Positions 34,650-43,425 of a stretch of 62,519 bases of DNA are shown piece by piece. Both the position numbers and the translations under genes were made by a program. The stretch spans positions 1 to 62,519 of the forward strand of contig NZ_JACMYK010000029.1 of assembly GCF_020889785.1 (NCBI RefSeq), read 5' to 3'. The notes under the pieces are model-generated. The model did not search any database. It saw only the letters and a program-made list of their open reading frames with translations, and was not told where the DNA came from. This DNA comes from Bradyrhizobium acaciae. Its GTDB lineage: Bacteria > Pseudomonadota > Alphaproteobacteria > Rhizobiales > Xanthobacteraceae. How positions within the stretch are numbered: the first letter of the stretch is position 1; every line of letters starts with the position of its first letter.

Positions 34650-35087
34650 TATGCAACAACATTTTTTTCTGACAGTCCTGCGACACGTGTTGACGGCGCC
34701 ACGGAGAATACTTTAGGCTTTAAATAATCATCCGCCGGCCACTGCCGGTCAACATGACGATGATGTTGCAGGGCACCGATTTTGAGAGACTCAATCGCGT
34801 GGACTAGCGTCGGGCCTGGATGGGCGGCAGCAGCATCGCCGGTCGCGCTTCGCTTCTGCGACATTCGCCTGCTTCCGCTTCGACAGACATCTGTAAATTT
34901 CCGCCGCCCCGCCTGCTGTTCGAGCGGCACGCCTCGCCATGGCCGCTGACGCCCGGCCGAGCGAACTTTCTTCTCGCCGCGCCGGCGTCTGGCGCTGCAG
35001 CAATAATTTCAGTCGGTTGGTTCGCAGTACGGGCTCCCTACCCGGCTTCCAGACATTCGTACCCAGCATCAATGGAGGACAACGCAA

Positions 35088-36239
35088 ATGCGGCAGAGGA
35101 CTCTGGGCTTACTCGCACTTGTCGCCGGCATCTTCGCGGCACCGGCTGCGCAGGCCGACATCACGATCGGCTTCGTCACCTCGCTGAGCGGCAACGGCGC
35201 GTCGATCGGCATTCCCTATGGGCGCGGCATCAATGCCGCCTATGAGTACAAGAAGACGATCAACGGCGAGACCATCCGCCTGATCCAGCTCGACGACGGC
35301 TCCGATCCGTCGGCCGCGACGCGCAACGCGCGCAAGCTGGTCGAGGAAGAAAAGGTCGACCTCCTGATCGGCACTGCGACGACCCCTTCGACCATCGCCA
35401 TGGCGGCCGTCGCCAGCGAATTGAAGGTGCCGATGATCGCGATCTCGCCACTCGGCAAACTCCCGGATTCGCCGGAGCAATGGGTCGTGTCGGTGCCGCA
35501 GCCGGCGTCGCTGCTGGTCAAGATCGTCGCCGATCGGATGAAACGCGACGGCATGAAGAACATCGGCTATATCGGCTTCTCCGACGCGTGGGGCGACCTC
35601 GTTTACAACGGAGCCAAGGCCGCCGAGTCCGCTGACGACATCAAGGTCCAGACCAACGAGCGCTATGCCCGCACCGACACCTCGGTAACCGCGCAGATCC
35701 TTAAAGTGATGGCCACACGTCCCGACGCGGTGCTGATCGGCGGCTCCGGTACGCAAGGCGCGCTGCCGCTCATCACGCTCACCGAGCGCGGCTTCAAGGG
35801 CAATACCTACGGCACCGTGGCCCTGGTCAATCCGGACTTCGTCACCGTCGGCGGCAAGTCCGCCGAGGGCATTCAGGTCTCCGCCGGTCCGGTGATCGTG
35901 GCCGAGCAGCTCCCGGACGACCACTTCGCCAAGAAGATCGCGCTCGATTTCCGCGCGGTCTACCAGAAGACCCACAACATTCCGACCACCGACGGTTTCT
36001 CCGCCTACTCCTTCGATGCCTGGCTGATCTTTGCCAACGCCGCGGAGCGGGCGCTGAAGTCCGCGAAGCCCGGCACGGCGGAATTCCGCACCGCGCTCCG
36101 CGACGCCATCCTCAGCACCAAGGAACTGCCCGGCGTGCATGCCGTCTACAACTTCAAGCCCGGTGCGGTGACCGGGGTCGACGAGCGCTCGCTGGTCGTG
36201 GTCCGCCTCACCGGCGGCGCCTGGAAGTACGCACCATAA
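35088..36239 (+). CDS. Liv-type ABC transporter substrate-binding protein
   Basis: 383 aa with a signal peptide (residues 1-23, LGLLALVAGIFAAPAAQA). GGAGG is nine bases before the ATG. It is first in a four-gene transporter operon (binding protein, LivH, LivM-LivG, LivF) and paralogous to the protein at 29105-30262. The ligand pocket cannot be read, but the surrounding genes suggest an aromatic acid such as indole-3-acetate or a benzoate derivative. Confidence 0.93.
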   Translation: MRQRTLGLLALVAGIFAAPAAQADITIGFVTSLSGNGASIGIPYGRGINAAYEYKKTINGETIRLIQLDDGSDPSAATRNARKLVEEEKVDLLIGTATTPSTIAMAAVASELKVPMIAISPLGKLPDSPEQWVVSVPQPASLLVKIVADRMKRDGMKNIGYIGFSDAWGDLVYNGAKAAESADDIKVQTNERYARTDTSVTAQILKVMATRPDAVLIGGSGTQGALPLITLTERGFKGNTYGTVALVNPDFVTVGGKSAEGIQVSAGPVIVAEQLPDDHFAKKIALDFRAVYQKTHNIPTTDGFSAYSFDAWLIFANAAERALKSAKPGTAEFRTALRDAILSTKELPGVHAVYNFKPGAVTGVDERSLVVVRLTGGAWKYAP

Positions 36240-36281
36240 GCGGATCACGGCAGGCGATCAGAACGGGGGAACGGCGTCTCC

Positions 36282-37325
36282 ATGACGAGCGACATCGCAG
36301 CCATCCTTGCGATCGACGGAATAGCCACCGGCGCGGTCTACGCGCTGGTGGCGATCGGAACCGTCCTCATCTTCACGGTGACACGGGTCATCTTCATTCC
36401 GTTCGGCGACATCGCCGCCTTCACCGCGCTGACGCTTGCGGCCCTCGATGCCAAGCGCTTTCCGGGGACAGGCGCGCTGGTCGTGGCGCTGGCGTGCCTT
36501 GCGACCCTGATCGAGGTCATTTCGCTCATTCGCAACGGCGAGGTCCGCCTGCTGCCGCGCGCACTGCTGTTCTATCTTGCCATTCCCCTGGCAGTGGTCG
36601 GCATTGCCTGGCTCGCCATGCGGATGGACCCGCCGCTTGCGGTCCGGCTCGTGCTGGCGCTGATGCTGATCACGCCGATCGCTCCGCTGCTTGACCGGAT
36701 CGTGTTCCGCCCGATCGCCGACGGCACGGTGCTGCTGCTGCTGACGGTTTCGGTGGCGCTGCATTTCGCGCTGGTCGGCCTCGGCCTGCTGTTCTTCGGC
36801 CCCGAGGGGGTCCGAACCGAACCGCTGACGTCGTTCTCGACGGAGTTCGCCGGCGTGCTGGTCTCGGGCCAGACCATGCTGATCGTACTCGCCGCGCTGG
36901 TCTTCAGCGGCCTGCTCTATCTGTTCTTCGACTTCACGCTGATCGGCAAATCGCTCCGCGCCACGGCAGTGAACCGGACCGGCTCGCGCCTGATGGGCAT
37001 CCGGCCGGAGCGTGCCGGCACCATCGCCTATCTCTTGGGCTCGCTGATGGCCGGCGTGTCGGGCATCCTGATCGCGCCGGTCAATACCGTGTTCTACGAT
37101 TCCGGGTTCCTGATCGGTCTCAAGGCGTTCGTCGGCGCCATCGTCGGCGGCATGACCAGCTATCCCGGCGCCGCGATCGGCGCGGTCGGGGTCGGCATCC
37201 TCGAAAGCTTCGCATCGTTCCAGAGCAGCGCGCTGAAAGACGTCATCGTGTTCTCGCTGCTGATCCCGATCCTGATCTGGCGATCCCTCGCCACGCTGCA
37301 TTCCGAGGAGGAGATCGAGGAATGA
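36282..37325 (+). CDS. LivH-type ABC transporter permease
   Basis: 347 aa, about 9-10 helices, longer than LivH (around 300) because of an inserted hydrophobic segment around residues 60-115. The family loop FDFTLIGKSLRATAVN and RLMGIRPERAGTIAYLLGS are conserved. It forms the membrane channel with the LivM half of the next protein. The stop overlaps the next start (ATGA). Confidence 0.92.
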   Translation: MTSDIAAILAIDGIATGAVYALVAIGTVLIFTVTRVIFIPFGDIAAFTALTLAALDAKRFPGTGALVVALACLATLIEVISLIRNGEVRLLPRALLFYLAIPLAVVGIAWLAMRMDPPLAVRLVLALMLITPIAPLLDRIVFRPIADGTVLLLLTVSVALHFALVGLGLLFFGPEGVRTEPLTSFSTEFAGVLVSGQTMLIVLAALVFSGLLYLFFDFTLIGKSLRATAVNRTGSRLMGIRPERAGTIAYLLGSLMAGVSGILIAPVNTVFYDSGFLIGLKAFVGAIVGGMTSYPGAAIGAVGVGILESFASFQSSALKDVIVFSLLIPILIWRSLATLHSEEEIEE

Positions 37326-39091
37326 CGCGCCTTCACGTTCAGCTCGCTGCGGCAGCGGTGCTCGCCTGCCTCGCGCTCGCGCCGCTCGTCCTCAGCCCGT
37401 TCAGCGTCACGCTGATGAACTATATCGGCATCTATTCGCTCGTCGCCATCGGCCTTGCGCTCCTCACCGGCGTCGGCGGCATCGTGTCGTTCGGACAGGC
37501 CGCGTTCGTCGGCATCGCGGCCTATGCGACGGCATGGGTCTCCGCCCTGAACGGGCAATCGCCCTGGCTCGGCCTGCTGTTCGGGGTGGCTCTGACCTGT
37601 GGCGTCGCGGCGATTCTCGGCGTCGTCACCTTGCGGCTTCAGGGCCATTTCCTCTCGCTCTCGACCGTCGCGTGGGGCCTTGCGATCGGCTTCCTGTTCG
37701 GCAATGTCGAGGGGCTCGGCCGCTTCAACGGCATCTCGTCGATCCCGCCGATCAGCGTCGGCTCGTTCGCGCTCGTCTCCAGCGCCCAGATCTATTATCT
37801 GATCTGGGGCATCGTCGCCCTGGTACTCCTGCTCGGCTACAACCTCATGGACTCGCGGCTCGGCCGCGCCATGCGGGTGCTGCGCGGCGGCAACACGCTG
37901 GTCGAGAGCCTCGGGATCAACGCCTTCCGGATCAAGCTCGCGACATTCGTGATCGCGGCCTTCCTGGCCGCGCTCTCCGGATGGCTTTACGCGCATATGA
38001 GCCGCTTCATCAGCCCGGGTCCGTTCGATGCCAGCATGGGCATCGAATATCTGATGATGACGATGGTCGGCGGTGCGGGCAGCCTGCTCGGCGGGGTCGT
38101 CGGCGCCGCCATCGTGACCCTGCTCAAGAACAGCGTGCAGGATTATCTGCCGCTGATCGCCAAGGGCGCCTCCGGCCAGCTCGAGATCGTCGCCTTCTCC
38201 GCGCTGTTCATCCTGTTCCTGCAATGGGCGCGGCAGGGCATCGTCCCCTCCATCGCGCGCTATCTGCCCAAGATCAGGCGCGAGCGGCCGCAGCCGGCGC
38301 CGCCGCTGCCGCGCCGTGCGCAGCCGACACCGGGCGAGCTGCTGTTGAAGGTCGATGGCGCCGAGCGCCGGTTCGGCGGCCTCGTCGCGGTCAACAATGT
38401 CAGCTTCGAGGTGAGGTCAGGCGAAATCCTTGCCGTGATCGGTCCGAACGGCGCCGGCAAGAGCACGATGTTCAACTGCCTGACCGGCGCGCTGCGCGTC
38501 AGCAAGGGCGAGATCGTCTTTGCGGGGCGCCCGATCACGCGCGATCCGCAATCCCGCATCGCCAAGGCCGGCGTCGCCAGAACCTTCCAGCATGTCAAGC
38601 TGCGGCCGCGCATGAGCCTGCTGGAGAACGTCATGCTCGGCACCTATAGCCGAACCCGCACCGGCCTGTTCGCCGGCGCCTTTCGTCTCAATCAGCGCGA
38701 GGAGGCCAGCGCCCGGCACGAGGCGCTGATGCAGCTCGAGCGCGTCGGGCTCGGCGACAAGCCGTTTGAGCTCGCCGGCAACCTTCCGCTCGGCAACCAG
38801 CGCATCCTGGAGATCGCACGCGCGCTCGCCGCCGATCCCGCGCTCCTCGTGCTGGACGAGCCCGCTGCCGGCCTGCGCCGCCAGGAAAAGCTGCGGCTGG
38901 CGGAACTGCTCCGCTCGCTGCGGGCGGACCACCTGACCATCCTGATCGTCGAGCACGACATGGAGTTCGTGATGTCGCTGGTCGACCGCATCGTGGTGCT
39001 CGATTTCGGCTCCAAGCTCTGCGAGGGCGTGCCGAGCGCGATCCGCAGCGATGAGCGGGTTCAAGAGGCCTATCTCGGAGGCGTCGCGTGA
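37322..39091 (+). CDS. LivM-LivG fusion: ABC transporter permease plus ATPase
   Basis: 589 aa. Residues about 1-310 are a LivM permease (FGQAAFVGIAAYATAWVSAL and the loop GRAMRVLRGGNTLVESLGIN). Residues about 340-589 are a LivG ATPase: Walker A GPNGAGKST (about 374-382), Walker B LLVLDEPAAGL, and a signature region LPLGNQRILEIARAL in place of LSGGQ-type sequence, normal for LivG. The two halves are joined by a Pro/Arg-rich linker. Fusions of this kind are common in alphaproteobacteria. The stop overlaps the LivF start. Confidence 0.93.
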   Translation: MTRLHVQLAAAAVLACLALAPLVLSPFSVTLMNYIGIYSLVAIGLALLTGVGGIVSFGQAAFVGIAAYATAWVSALNGQSPWLGLLFGVALTCGVAAILGVVTLRLQGHFLSLSTVAWGLAIGFLFGNVEGLGRFNGISSIPPISVGSFALVSSAQIYYLIWGIVALVLLLGYNLMDSRLGRAMRVLRGGNTLVESLGINAFRIKLATFVIAAFLAALSGWLYAHMSRFISPGPFDASMGIEYLMMTMVGGAGSLLGGVVGAAIVTLLKNSVQDYLPLIAKGASGQLEIVAFSALFILFLQWARQGIVPSIARYLPKIRRERPQPAPPLPRRAQPTPGELLLKVDGAERRFGGLVAVNNVSFEVRSGEILAVIGPNGAGKSTMFNCLTGALRVSKGEIVFAGRPITRDPQSRIAKAGVARTFQHVKLRPRMSLLENVMLGTYSRTRTGLFAGAFRLNQREEASARHEALMQLERVGLGDKPFELAGNLPLGNQRILEIARALAADPALLVLDEPAAGLRRQEKLRLAELLRSLRADHLTILIVEHDMEFVMSLVDRIVVLDFGSKLCEGVPSAIRSDERVQEAYLGGVA

Positions 39092-39801
39092 GCCACATGT
39101 TGTCCATGACCGACGTCACTGTCTGCTACGACAACGTCGAAGCCGTTCGCAACGTCTCGCTGTCGGTCGACGAGGGACAGATCGTCACCGTCATCGGCCC
39201 GAACGGCGCCGGCAAGACCACGCTGCTGATGGCCGCCATCGGGCTGCTCGCATCGCGCGGCAGCATGGTGTTCCGGGGCAGCGACATCCGGAAAATGTCG
39301 GTCGAGGATCGCGTCGAGCGCAGGCTATGCCTCGTTCCGGAGAAGCGTGAGCTGTTCTCCGACATGTCGGTCGCCGACAACCTCCTGCTCGGCTCCTACA
39401 GCCTGCGTGACCGCTCGGGCGTCCAGAAGACGCTGGACGAGGTCTATGATCGCTTTCCCCGCCTGAAGGAGCGGCAACGCCAGGCTGCCGGCACCCTCTC
39501 CGGCGGCGAGCGCCAGATGCTCGCGCTGGGACGCGCGCTGATGGCAAAGCCTGCGCTTCTGATGCTCGACGAGCCCAGCCTCGGCCTCGCGCCGCTGATC
39601 GTGCGTGAGATCTTCCGCACCATCGCGTCGTTGCGCGACCTCGGCGTGTCGATCCTGCTGGTCGAGCAGAACGCCCGTGCCGCGCTCGAGACGGCCGACT
39701 ATGGCTACGTGCTGGAGACCGGCGAGATCGTGCAGTCCGGCCCGGCCAAAGATCTGATCCACGATCCCAGGCTGATCACGGCCTATCTCGGCGGACACTG
39801 A
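39088..39801 (+). CDS. LivF-type ABC transporter ATPase
   Basis: 237 aa. Walker A GPNGAGKTTLL (about 37-47), signature LSGGERQMLALGRAL, Walker B LLMLDEPSLGLAP, and ILLVEQNARAAL typical of LivF. It pairs with the LivG half of the upstream fusion. Last gene of the transporter operon. Confidence 0.94.
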   Translation: MSHMLSMTDVTVCYDNVEAVRNVSLSVDEGQIVTVIGPNGAGKTTLLMAAIGLLASRGSMVFRGSDIRKMSVEDRVERRLCLVPEKRELFSDMSVADNLLLGSYSLRDRSGVQKTLDEVYDRFPRLKERQRQAAGTLSGGERQMLALGRALMAKPALLMLDEPSLGLAPLIVREIFRTIASLRDLGVSILLVEQNARAALETADYGYVLETGEIVQSGPAKDLIHDPRLITAYLGGH

Positions 39802-39992
39802 GACGGTTCAGGTCGGTCCCGGCGAGCCGCGCAGCAAAAAAGTCGAAAACAACCCCATGCACAGTAGCCGGCCACCGCAAAATCAGCGGCTTGGCGGCCC
39901 GGCGCAACATCTACTGCTTTTCAGAAATCGCTTGCGCCGTCGGGCAAATCAGTGGCACGATGCCATCATCGCGGCGTTCCGCCCTCGCCCTC

Positions 39993-40709
39993 TCACTCAC
40001 CCATCCCCCTTGCCGGAACGATCCTCGTCAGCATCGGAAAATGCTTGTTGCCGCCCCCGAACGGCGGAAACCGGACGAAGTCCTCGCGCATCCGCTTGAT
40101 GACGTCGGAGCCCAGCGCGCGCGCAAGGGCTTGCGGGCTGTCGAACATCAGCCTATTGCGCTGCATGTACTCGACCCGCCGCGACGGCAGCCGGTCAACC
40201 CAATCGATGCGCGTGTAGATCTCGATCTGGCGGATGCCGGGGAAGGTCCGCATGATCGACGGATGGTGCTCCAGATAATGCAAATTCCAGCCATTCATGT
40301 CGTCGGCCGGCCCGGGATAATGCACGAGGTAGCTGCACGGCGTCACCGTGCCGTTCGCATGCGTGGCGTCGTCGACCGGAAAGACGCGCGTCACCATCGC
40401 CTGATGCGTCACGTCCAATCCGGCGAGGCTCGGCAGTCCGCGACCTGCGGCAAGACCCGCGAGCACGCTGCCGCGATCCATCGCGGCTTCGCATGCAAAC
40501 AAGTCCGGAAAACGCAGTTGCAGCGCAAACACCGGCCCGGCCCCGTCGGCCTTGTAGGGATGATCGACCGATTGCTCCAGCGGCGTAAACAGCAGGCCCT
40601 CGGCCATCCCCGGGACCGACCCTACCACGGCAGAAGCAGCCGCAACATCGTCCGGGTCAACACGCCGTTCGCCTGTCGGATCGGAGAACGTCATGAACAG
40701 CGAGATCAT
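39993..40709 (-). CDS. EthD/DUF-type dimeric alpha-beta-barrel-like protein of the gentisate operon
   Basis: 238 aa, not confidently assigned. It starts MISLFMTFSDPTGERRVDPDD, is rich in aromatic residues and His (LHYLEHHPSIMRTFPGIRQIEIYTR), and has two repeats of a ferredoxin-like fold by eye, as in EthD or stress-responsive barrel proteins. The start overlaps the thioesterase stop (ATGA), and it is the last gene of the dioxygenase / FAH / thioesterase operon. It may bind or stabilise a reactive ring-cleavage intermediate. Confidence 0.65.
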   Translation of the reverse strand: MISLFMTFSDPTGERRVDPDDVAAASAVVGSVPGMAEGLLFTPLEQSVDHPYKADGAGPVFALQLRFPDLFACEAAMDRGSVLAGLAAGRGLPSLAGLDVTHQAMVTRVFPVDDATHANGTVTPCSYLVHYPGPADDMNGWNLHYLEHHPSIMRTFPGIRQIEIYTRIDWVDRLPSRRVEYMQRNRLMFDSPQALARALGSDVIKRMREDFVRFPPFGGGNKHFPMLTRIVPARGMGE

Positions 40710-41137
40710 GATGCCGTCATCTCCTCGCCGGCTTGCAGATGCGACATCAGCGCCGCGCGGACGTCGTCGGGCCAGGGTATCGCGTGATGATCGACCAGCG
40801 ACGTCGCGGCAAGGATCTGGCGCGCGCGCCAGCGCAGGCCATCTGCGCCGGTGACGACGTGCGCCAGATGAAGCGACGCGCGGCCGATCTTGACGATGTG
40901 CAGGCCGAACGTCAGGCGGTCGCCGAACTTCGACGGCCGTGAGAAGTCGCAGGCCAGATGCACCGTCGGCGTCCCGATCTTGCGGACAGTGATGAGCTCC
41001 GGCCAGGAAAACCCGATCGTGGCCCAGAATTCCTCGACCACACCATTGAGGATGTTCAGGTAGGACGGGAAATAGGCGATGCCCGACGGATCGCAGTCGC
41101 CGAACCTCAGCTCGCGATCGAACGAGAACGACGTCAT
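40706..41137 (-). CDS. 4-hydroxybenzoyl-CoA-thioesterase-family protein
   Basis: 143 aa hot-dog fold thioesterase. The N-terminal motif FGDCDPSGIAYFPSYLN carries the Asp of the Pseudomonas-type 4-hydroxybenzoyl-CoA thioesterase active site. The start was set at 41137 because its ATG shares one base with the stop of the FAH gene (TGATG). It hydrolyses an aroyl-CoA, plausibly anthraniloyl-, salicyloyl- or gentisoyl-CoA, linking CoA-bound intermediates to the free acid used by the dioxygenase. Confidence 0.88.
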   Translation of the reverse strand: MTSFSFDRELRFGDCDPSGIAYFPSYLNILNGVVEEFWATIGFSWPELITVRKIGTPTVHLACDFSRPSKFGDRLTFGLHIVKIGRASLHLAHVVTGADGLRWRARQILAATSLVDHHAIPWPDDVRAALMSHLQAGEEMTAS

Positions 41138-42045
41138 CAGATCGCAACGACGGGGTGCCGGATGACGCCGACGCCATCGACGCCGGCCTCGACCACGTCG
41201 CCGGGCCACAGCCATTCCTGCGGGCTCATGCCGGCGCCGACGCCTTCGGGCGTTCCGGTCGCGATGATGTCGCCCGGTTCGAGCGTCATGCCCGACGAAA
41301 TGTCGGCGATCAGGGTTGGAATATCGAAGATCATGTATCGGGTGTTGGAGTCCTGCTTCATGACGCCGTTCTTGGTCAGCCAGAGCCGGAGATCATGCGG
41401 ATCGGGAATCTCGTCTGCAGTCACGATGCAGGGACCGAACGGCGCGTAGGTGTCCATGCCCTTGGAGAAGATCCACTGTCCGGCGCGGCGATTGTCGCGC
41501 GCGGAAATATCGATCATGACAGAATAGCCGAAGACGTGATCCATCGCCTTCGTGGCCGGGATGCGGGTCGCGGTCTTGCCGACGATGACGGCGAGCTCGA
41601 CCTCCCAGTCGAGCTGCTGGGTCACGCCGGCATTGTGCTGGATCGCCGCGCCCGGGCCGATCACCGCGGTCGGCGGCTTCGAGAATACGACCGGCTGCTT
41701 CGGCAGATCCTTGTCGGTGTCCAGGCTCTTGGCGGACTCCGCCACATGCGCGCGATAGTTCAGCCCGATGCCGAAGATGTTCTTGCGCGGGCGCGGGATC
41801 GGTGCCTGCAGCCTGACGTCCTCGATCGGAACGGCAGCGCCGGCCGGCAGGCGCCCGCTGGCACCGTCGAGGCAATCTTTCAACGCCGGCAGCAGCGTGA
41901 CACCATGATCGATGAACGACAGCATGTCGGCCGGCCAGACCAGACCGCGTGACGCACCGAGCCGCTCGACATCGACAACCAATCCGTCGACGACAAGTCC
42001 AAGGCGGGCACCGCTCGGGCCCAAAGTGTAGGTGACAAGACGCAT
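41137..42045 (-). CDS. Fumarylacetoacetate-hydrolase-family protein (fumarylpyruvate-hydrolase-like)
   Basis: 302 aa. The FAH core carries NIFGIGLNYRAHVAES, the metal site DWEVELAVIVG with a following MIDISARD, and GDIIATGTPEGVGAG. Next to a gentisate dioxygenase the expected role is hydrolysis of fumarylpyruvate or maleylpyruvate to pyruvate plus a C4 acid. No maleylpyruvate isomerase is seen nearby, so direct maleylpyruvate cleavage is possible. It lies 44 bases after the dioxygenase gene. Confidence 0.88.
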   Translation of the reverse strand: MRLVTYTLGPSGARLGLVVDGLVVDVERLGASRGLVWPADMLSFIDHGVTLLPALKDCLDGASGRLPAGAAVPIEDVRLQAPIPRPRKNIFGIGLNYRAHVAESAKSLDTDKDLPKQPVVFSKPPTAVIGPGAAIQHNAGVTQQLDWEVELAVIVGKTATRIPATKAMDHVFGYSVMIDISARDNRRAGQWIFSKGMDTYAPFGPCIVTADEIPDPHDLRLWLTKNGVMKQDSNTRYMIFDIPTLIADISSGMTLEPGDIIATGTPEGVGAGMSPQEWLWPGDVVEAGVDGVGVIRHPVVAI

Positions 42046-42089
42046 GAAAGCTCGATCCGGTTGTTCGGGTTGAAAGCTGTGGGGAAATG

Positions 42090-43196
42090 TCAGGCCGCGA
42101 CCGGCTGATGGCCGGCATTGTCGCCGTAAGCCTCTTCCCGGTAGAGGCCGAGCCCTTCGATGACGGGGAGATCATTGAAGCAGAACAGGCAGGCGTCCTC
42201 GCTTTCGGAGGCGTTGCCGTGCTCATGCCAGGCCCAGGACGGAACGCAGAAGATGTCGCGCTCCTGCCACTCGAACCGCTTGCCACCGATCACGGAATAG
42301 CCGCGCCCCTTGGCAACCTGATAGACGAAGCTTCCGGTGTGCCGGTGCGACCTGGTCTTCTCGCCCGGCCGCAGCATCTGCATGCTGGCGCCGATCGTCT
42401 GCATCACATGCCCGCCGGTGATCGGATTGACGTAGTTCATGAGGATGCCGTCAAAGGGCGATCCGTCGGTCGCGGCGGCGTATTTCCCGAGCGACTCGTA
42501 AGTCGGCTCCCACTCATATTTGAACATCGGCGAATAGCCGTTCGACCATCGCGAGCCCGCCGGCCGAAGGCCGGGATTGTCCCAGGTCTTGGTCATGTCG
42601 TCGACGGGATAGCCCGACTCCTCCTGCTGGATATTCGGGTGCACGACGAAGAAATTGGCCTCCAGCGCATTGACCAGCGGAATATCGAGCCCGTCCTGCC
42701 AGATGCAGACCGAGCCGTTGGCCTCGACGCCATGCTCGTGCCAGGTGCCGTTCGGCGTCAGCACGAAATCCCGCGCGCCGAGCGTCATCTTGTGACCATC
42801 GACGATGGTGTAGGCGCCCGCCCCTTCCATGATGAAGCGCAGGGCCGAGGCCGAGTGCGCGTGGGCGGAGGCCACTTCGCCCGGGTGCATCACCTGCAAG
42901 CCTGAATAGAGCCAGCCGACCGCGGCCGACACGTCGCGGCGACCGGGATTGTTGAGGTAGATCACCCGCCGTCCCGCCTTCTCCGGCGAGACCAGCTCCA
43001 CCGAGCGCAGCACGTGCTCCCGCAGATCGCTGTAGCGCCAGAGCACGGGGATTGACGCCGACTGCGGCTGCCACGGCTCGATCTTGTTGGCGACCGTCCA
43101 CAGCGCGCCGGCCTCGAATTGCTCGAGATCCTTGTAATAGGCCTTGAGCTCCGGAGTATCCTCGACATTGGCCCGGCCGATGACGTTTTCGCTCAT
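42090..43196 (-). CDS. Gentisate 1,2-dioxygenase-like bicupin
   Basis: 368 aa with two cupin domains. The first holds the iron site region AHAHSASALRFIMEG (His-x-His...Glu) and a later TWHEHG. The second holds KTRSHRHTGSFVYQVAKGRG and AWHEHG. Such enzymes open gentisate, or related salicylate or aminophenol rings, between C1 and C2. ATG at 43196 has GGAGG five bases upstream; a TTG start 12 bases earlier is unlikely. First of a four-gene operon. 5-hydroxyanthranilate is an alternative substrate in the auxin-pathway model. Confidence 0.88.
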   Translation of the reverse strand: MSENVIGRANVEDTPELKAYYKDLEQFEAGALWTVANKIEPWQPQSASIPVLWRYSDLREHVLRSVELVSPEKAGRRVIYLNNPGRRDVSAAVGWLYSGLQVMHPGEVASAHAHSASALRFIMEGAGAYTIVDGHKMTLGARDFVLTPNGTWHEHGVEANGSVCIWQDGLDIPLVNALEANFFVVHPNIQQEESGYPVDDMTKTWDNPGLRPAGSRWSNGYSPMFKYEWEPTYESLGKYAAATDGSPFDGILMNYVNPITGGHVMQTIGASMQMLRPGEKTRSHRHTGSFVYQVAKGRGYSVIGGKRFEWQERDIFCVPSWAWHEHGNASESEDACLFCFNDLPVIEGLGLYREEAYGDNAGHQPVAA

Positions 43197-43276
43197 CCTG
43201 TCCTCCAAGTCTTACTTCGTGTCGTCCTGGTTCATGACGTCCTGTCTCATGCAGTCCTGCCGCCACACTCACCGCT

Positions 43277-43395
43277 GTCGTCCTGGCGAAAGCCAGGACC
43301 CATAACCACCACATTCACTGCGAGAGGGGTCGTGGCCCCGGATCGCCCGACGATGACCATTCGGGGTAATGGGTCCTGGCTTTCGCCAGGACGAC
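43277..43395. repeat. Intergenic palindromic repeat pair (REP/BIME-like)
   Basis: Two exact inverted copies of a 26-bp element (43277-43302 and 43370-43395), 67 bases apart. Each copy is itself a hairpin TCCTGGC-GAAA-GCCAGGA with a GNRA-type loop on one strand. I recognise this as an abundant Bradyrhizobium intergenic motif. A third copy starts at 62504 at the window edge. It may act as a terminator or mRNA 3'-end stabiliser between the nitrilase and dioxygenase genes. Confidence 0.85.
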
Positions 43396-43425
43396 GGCGA
43401 GGAGCGGTCGTTGGATCCACGTCCA

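Larger units (their letters stand above)
34464..35087. promoter_or_regulatory. Divergent control region between catabolic and transporter operons
   Basis: 624 bases without a convincing gene. It holds a perfect 12-bp palindrome TTGACGCGTCAA (34537-34548) upstream of the racemase, two copies of TGACGGAATTG (34620-34630 and 34639-34649), an AT-rich stretch around 34650-34740, and GGAGG just before the binding-protein start at 35088. Confidence 0.6.

Noticed and set aside
36258..37301. 347-codon minus-strand frame over livH
   Set aside because: Composed almost only of Arg, Gln, Asp, Glu and His, typical of an antisense frame of a membrane protein.
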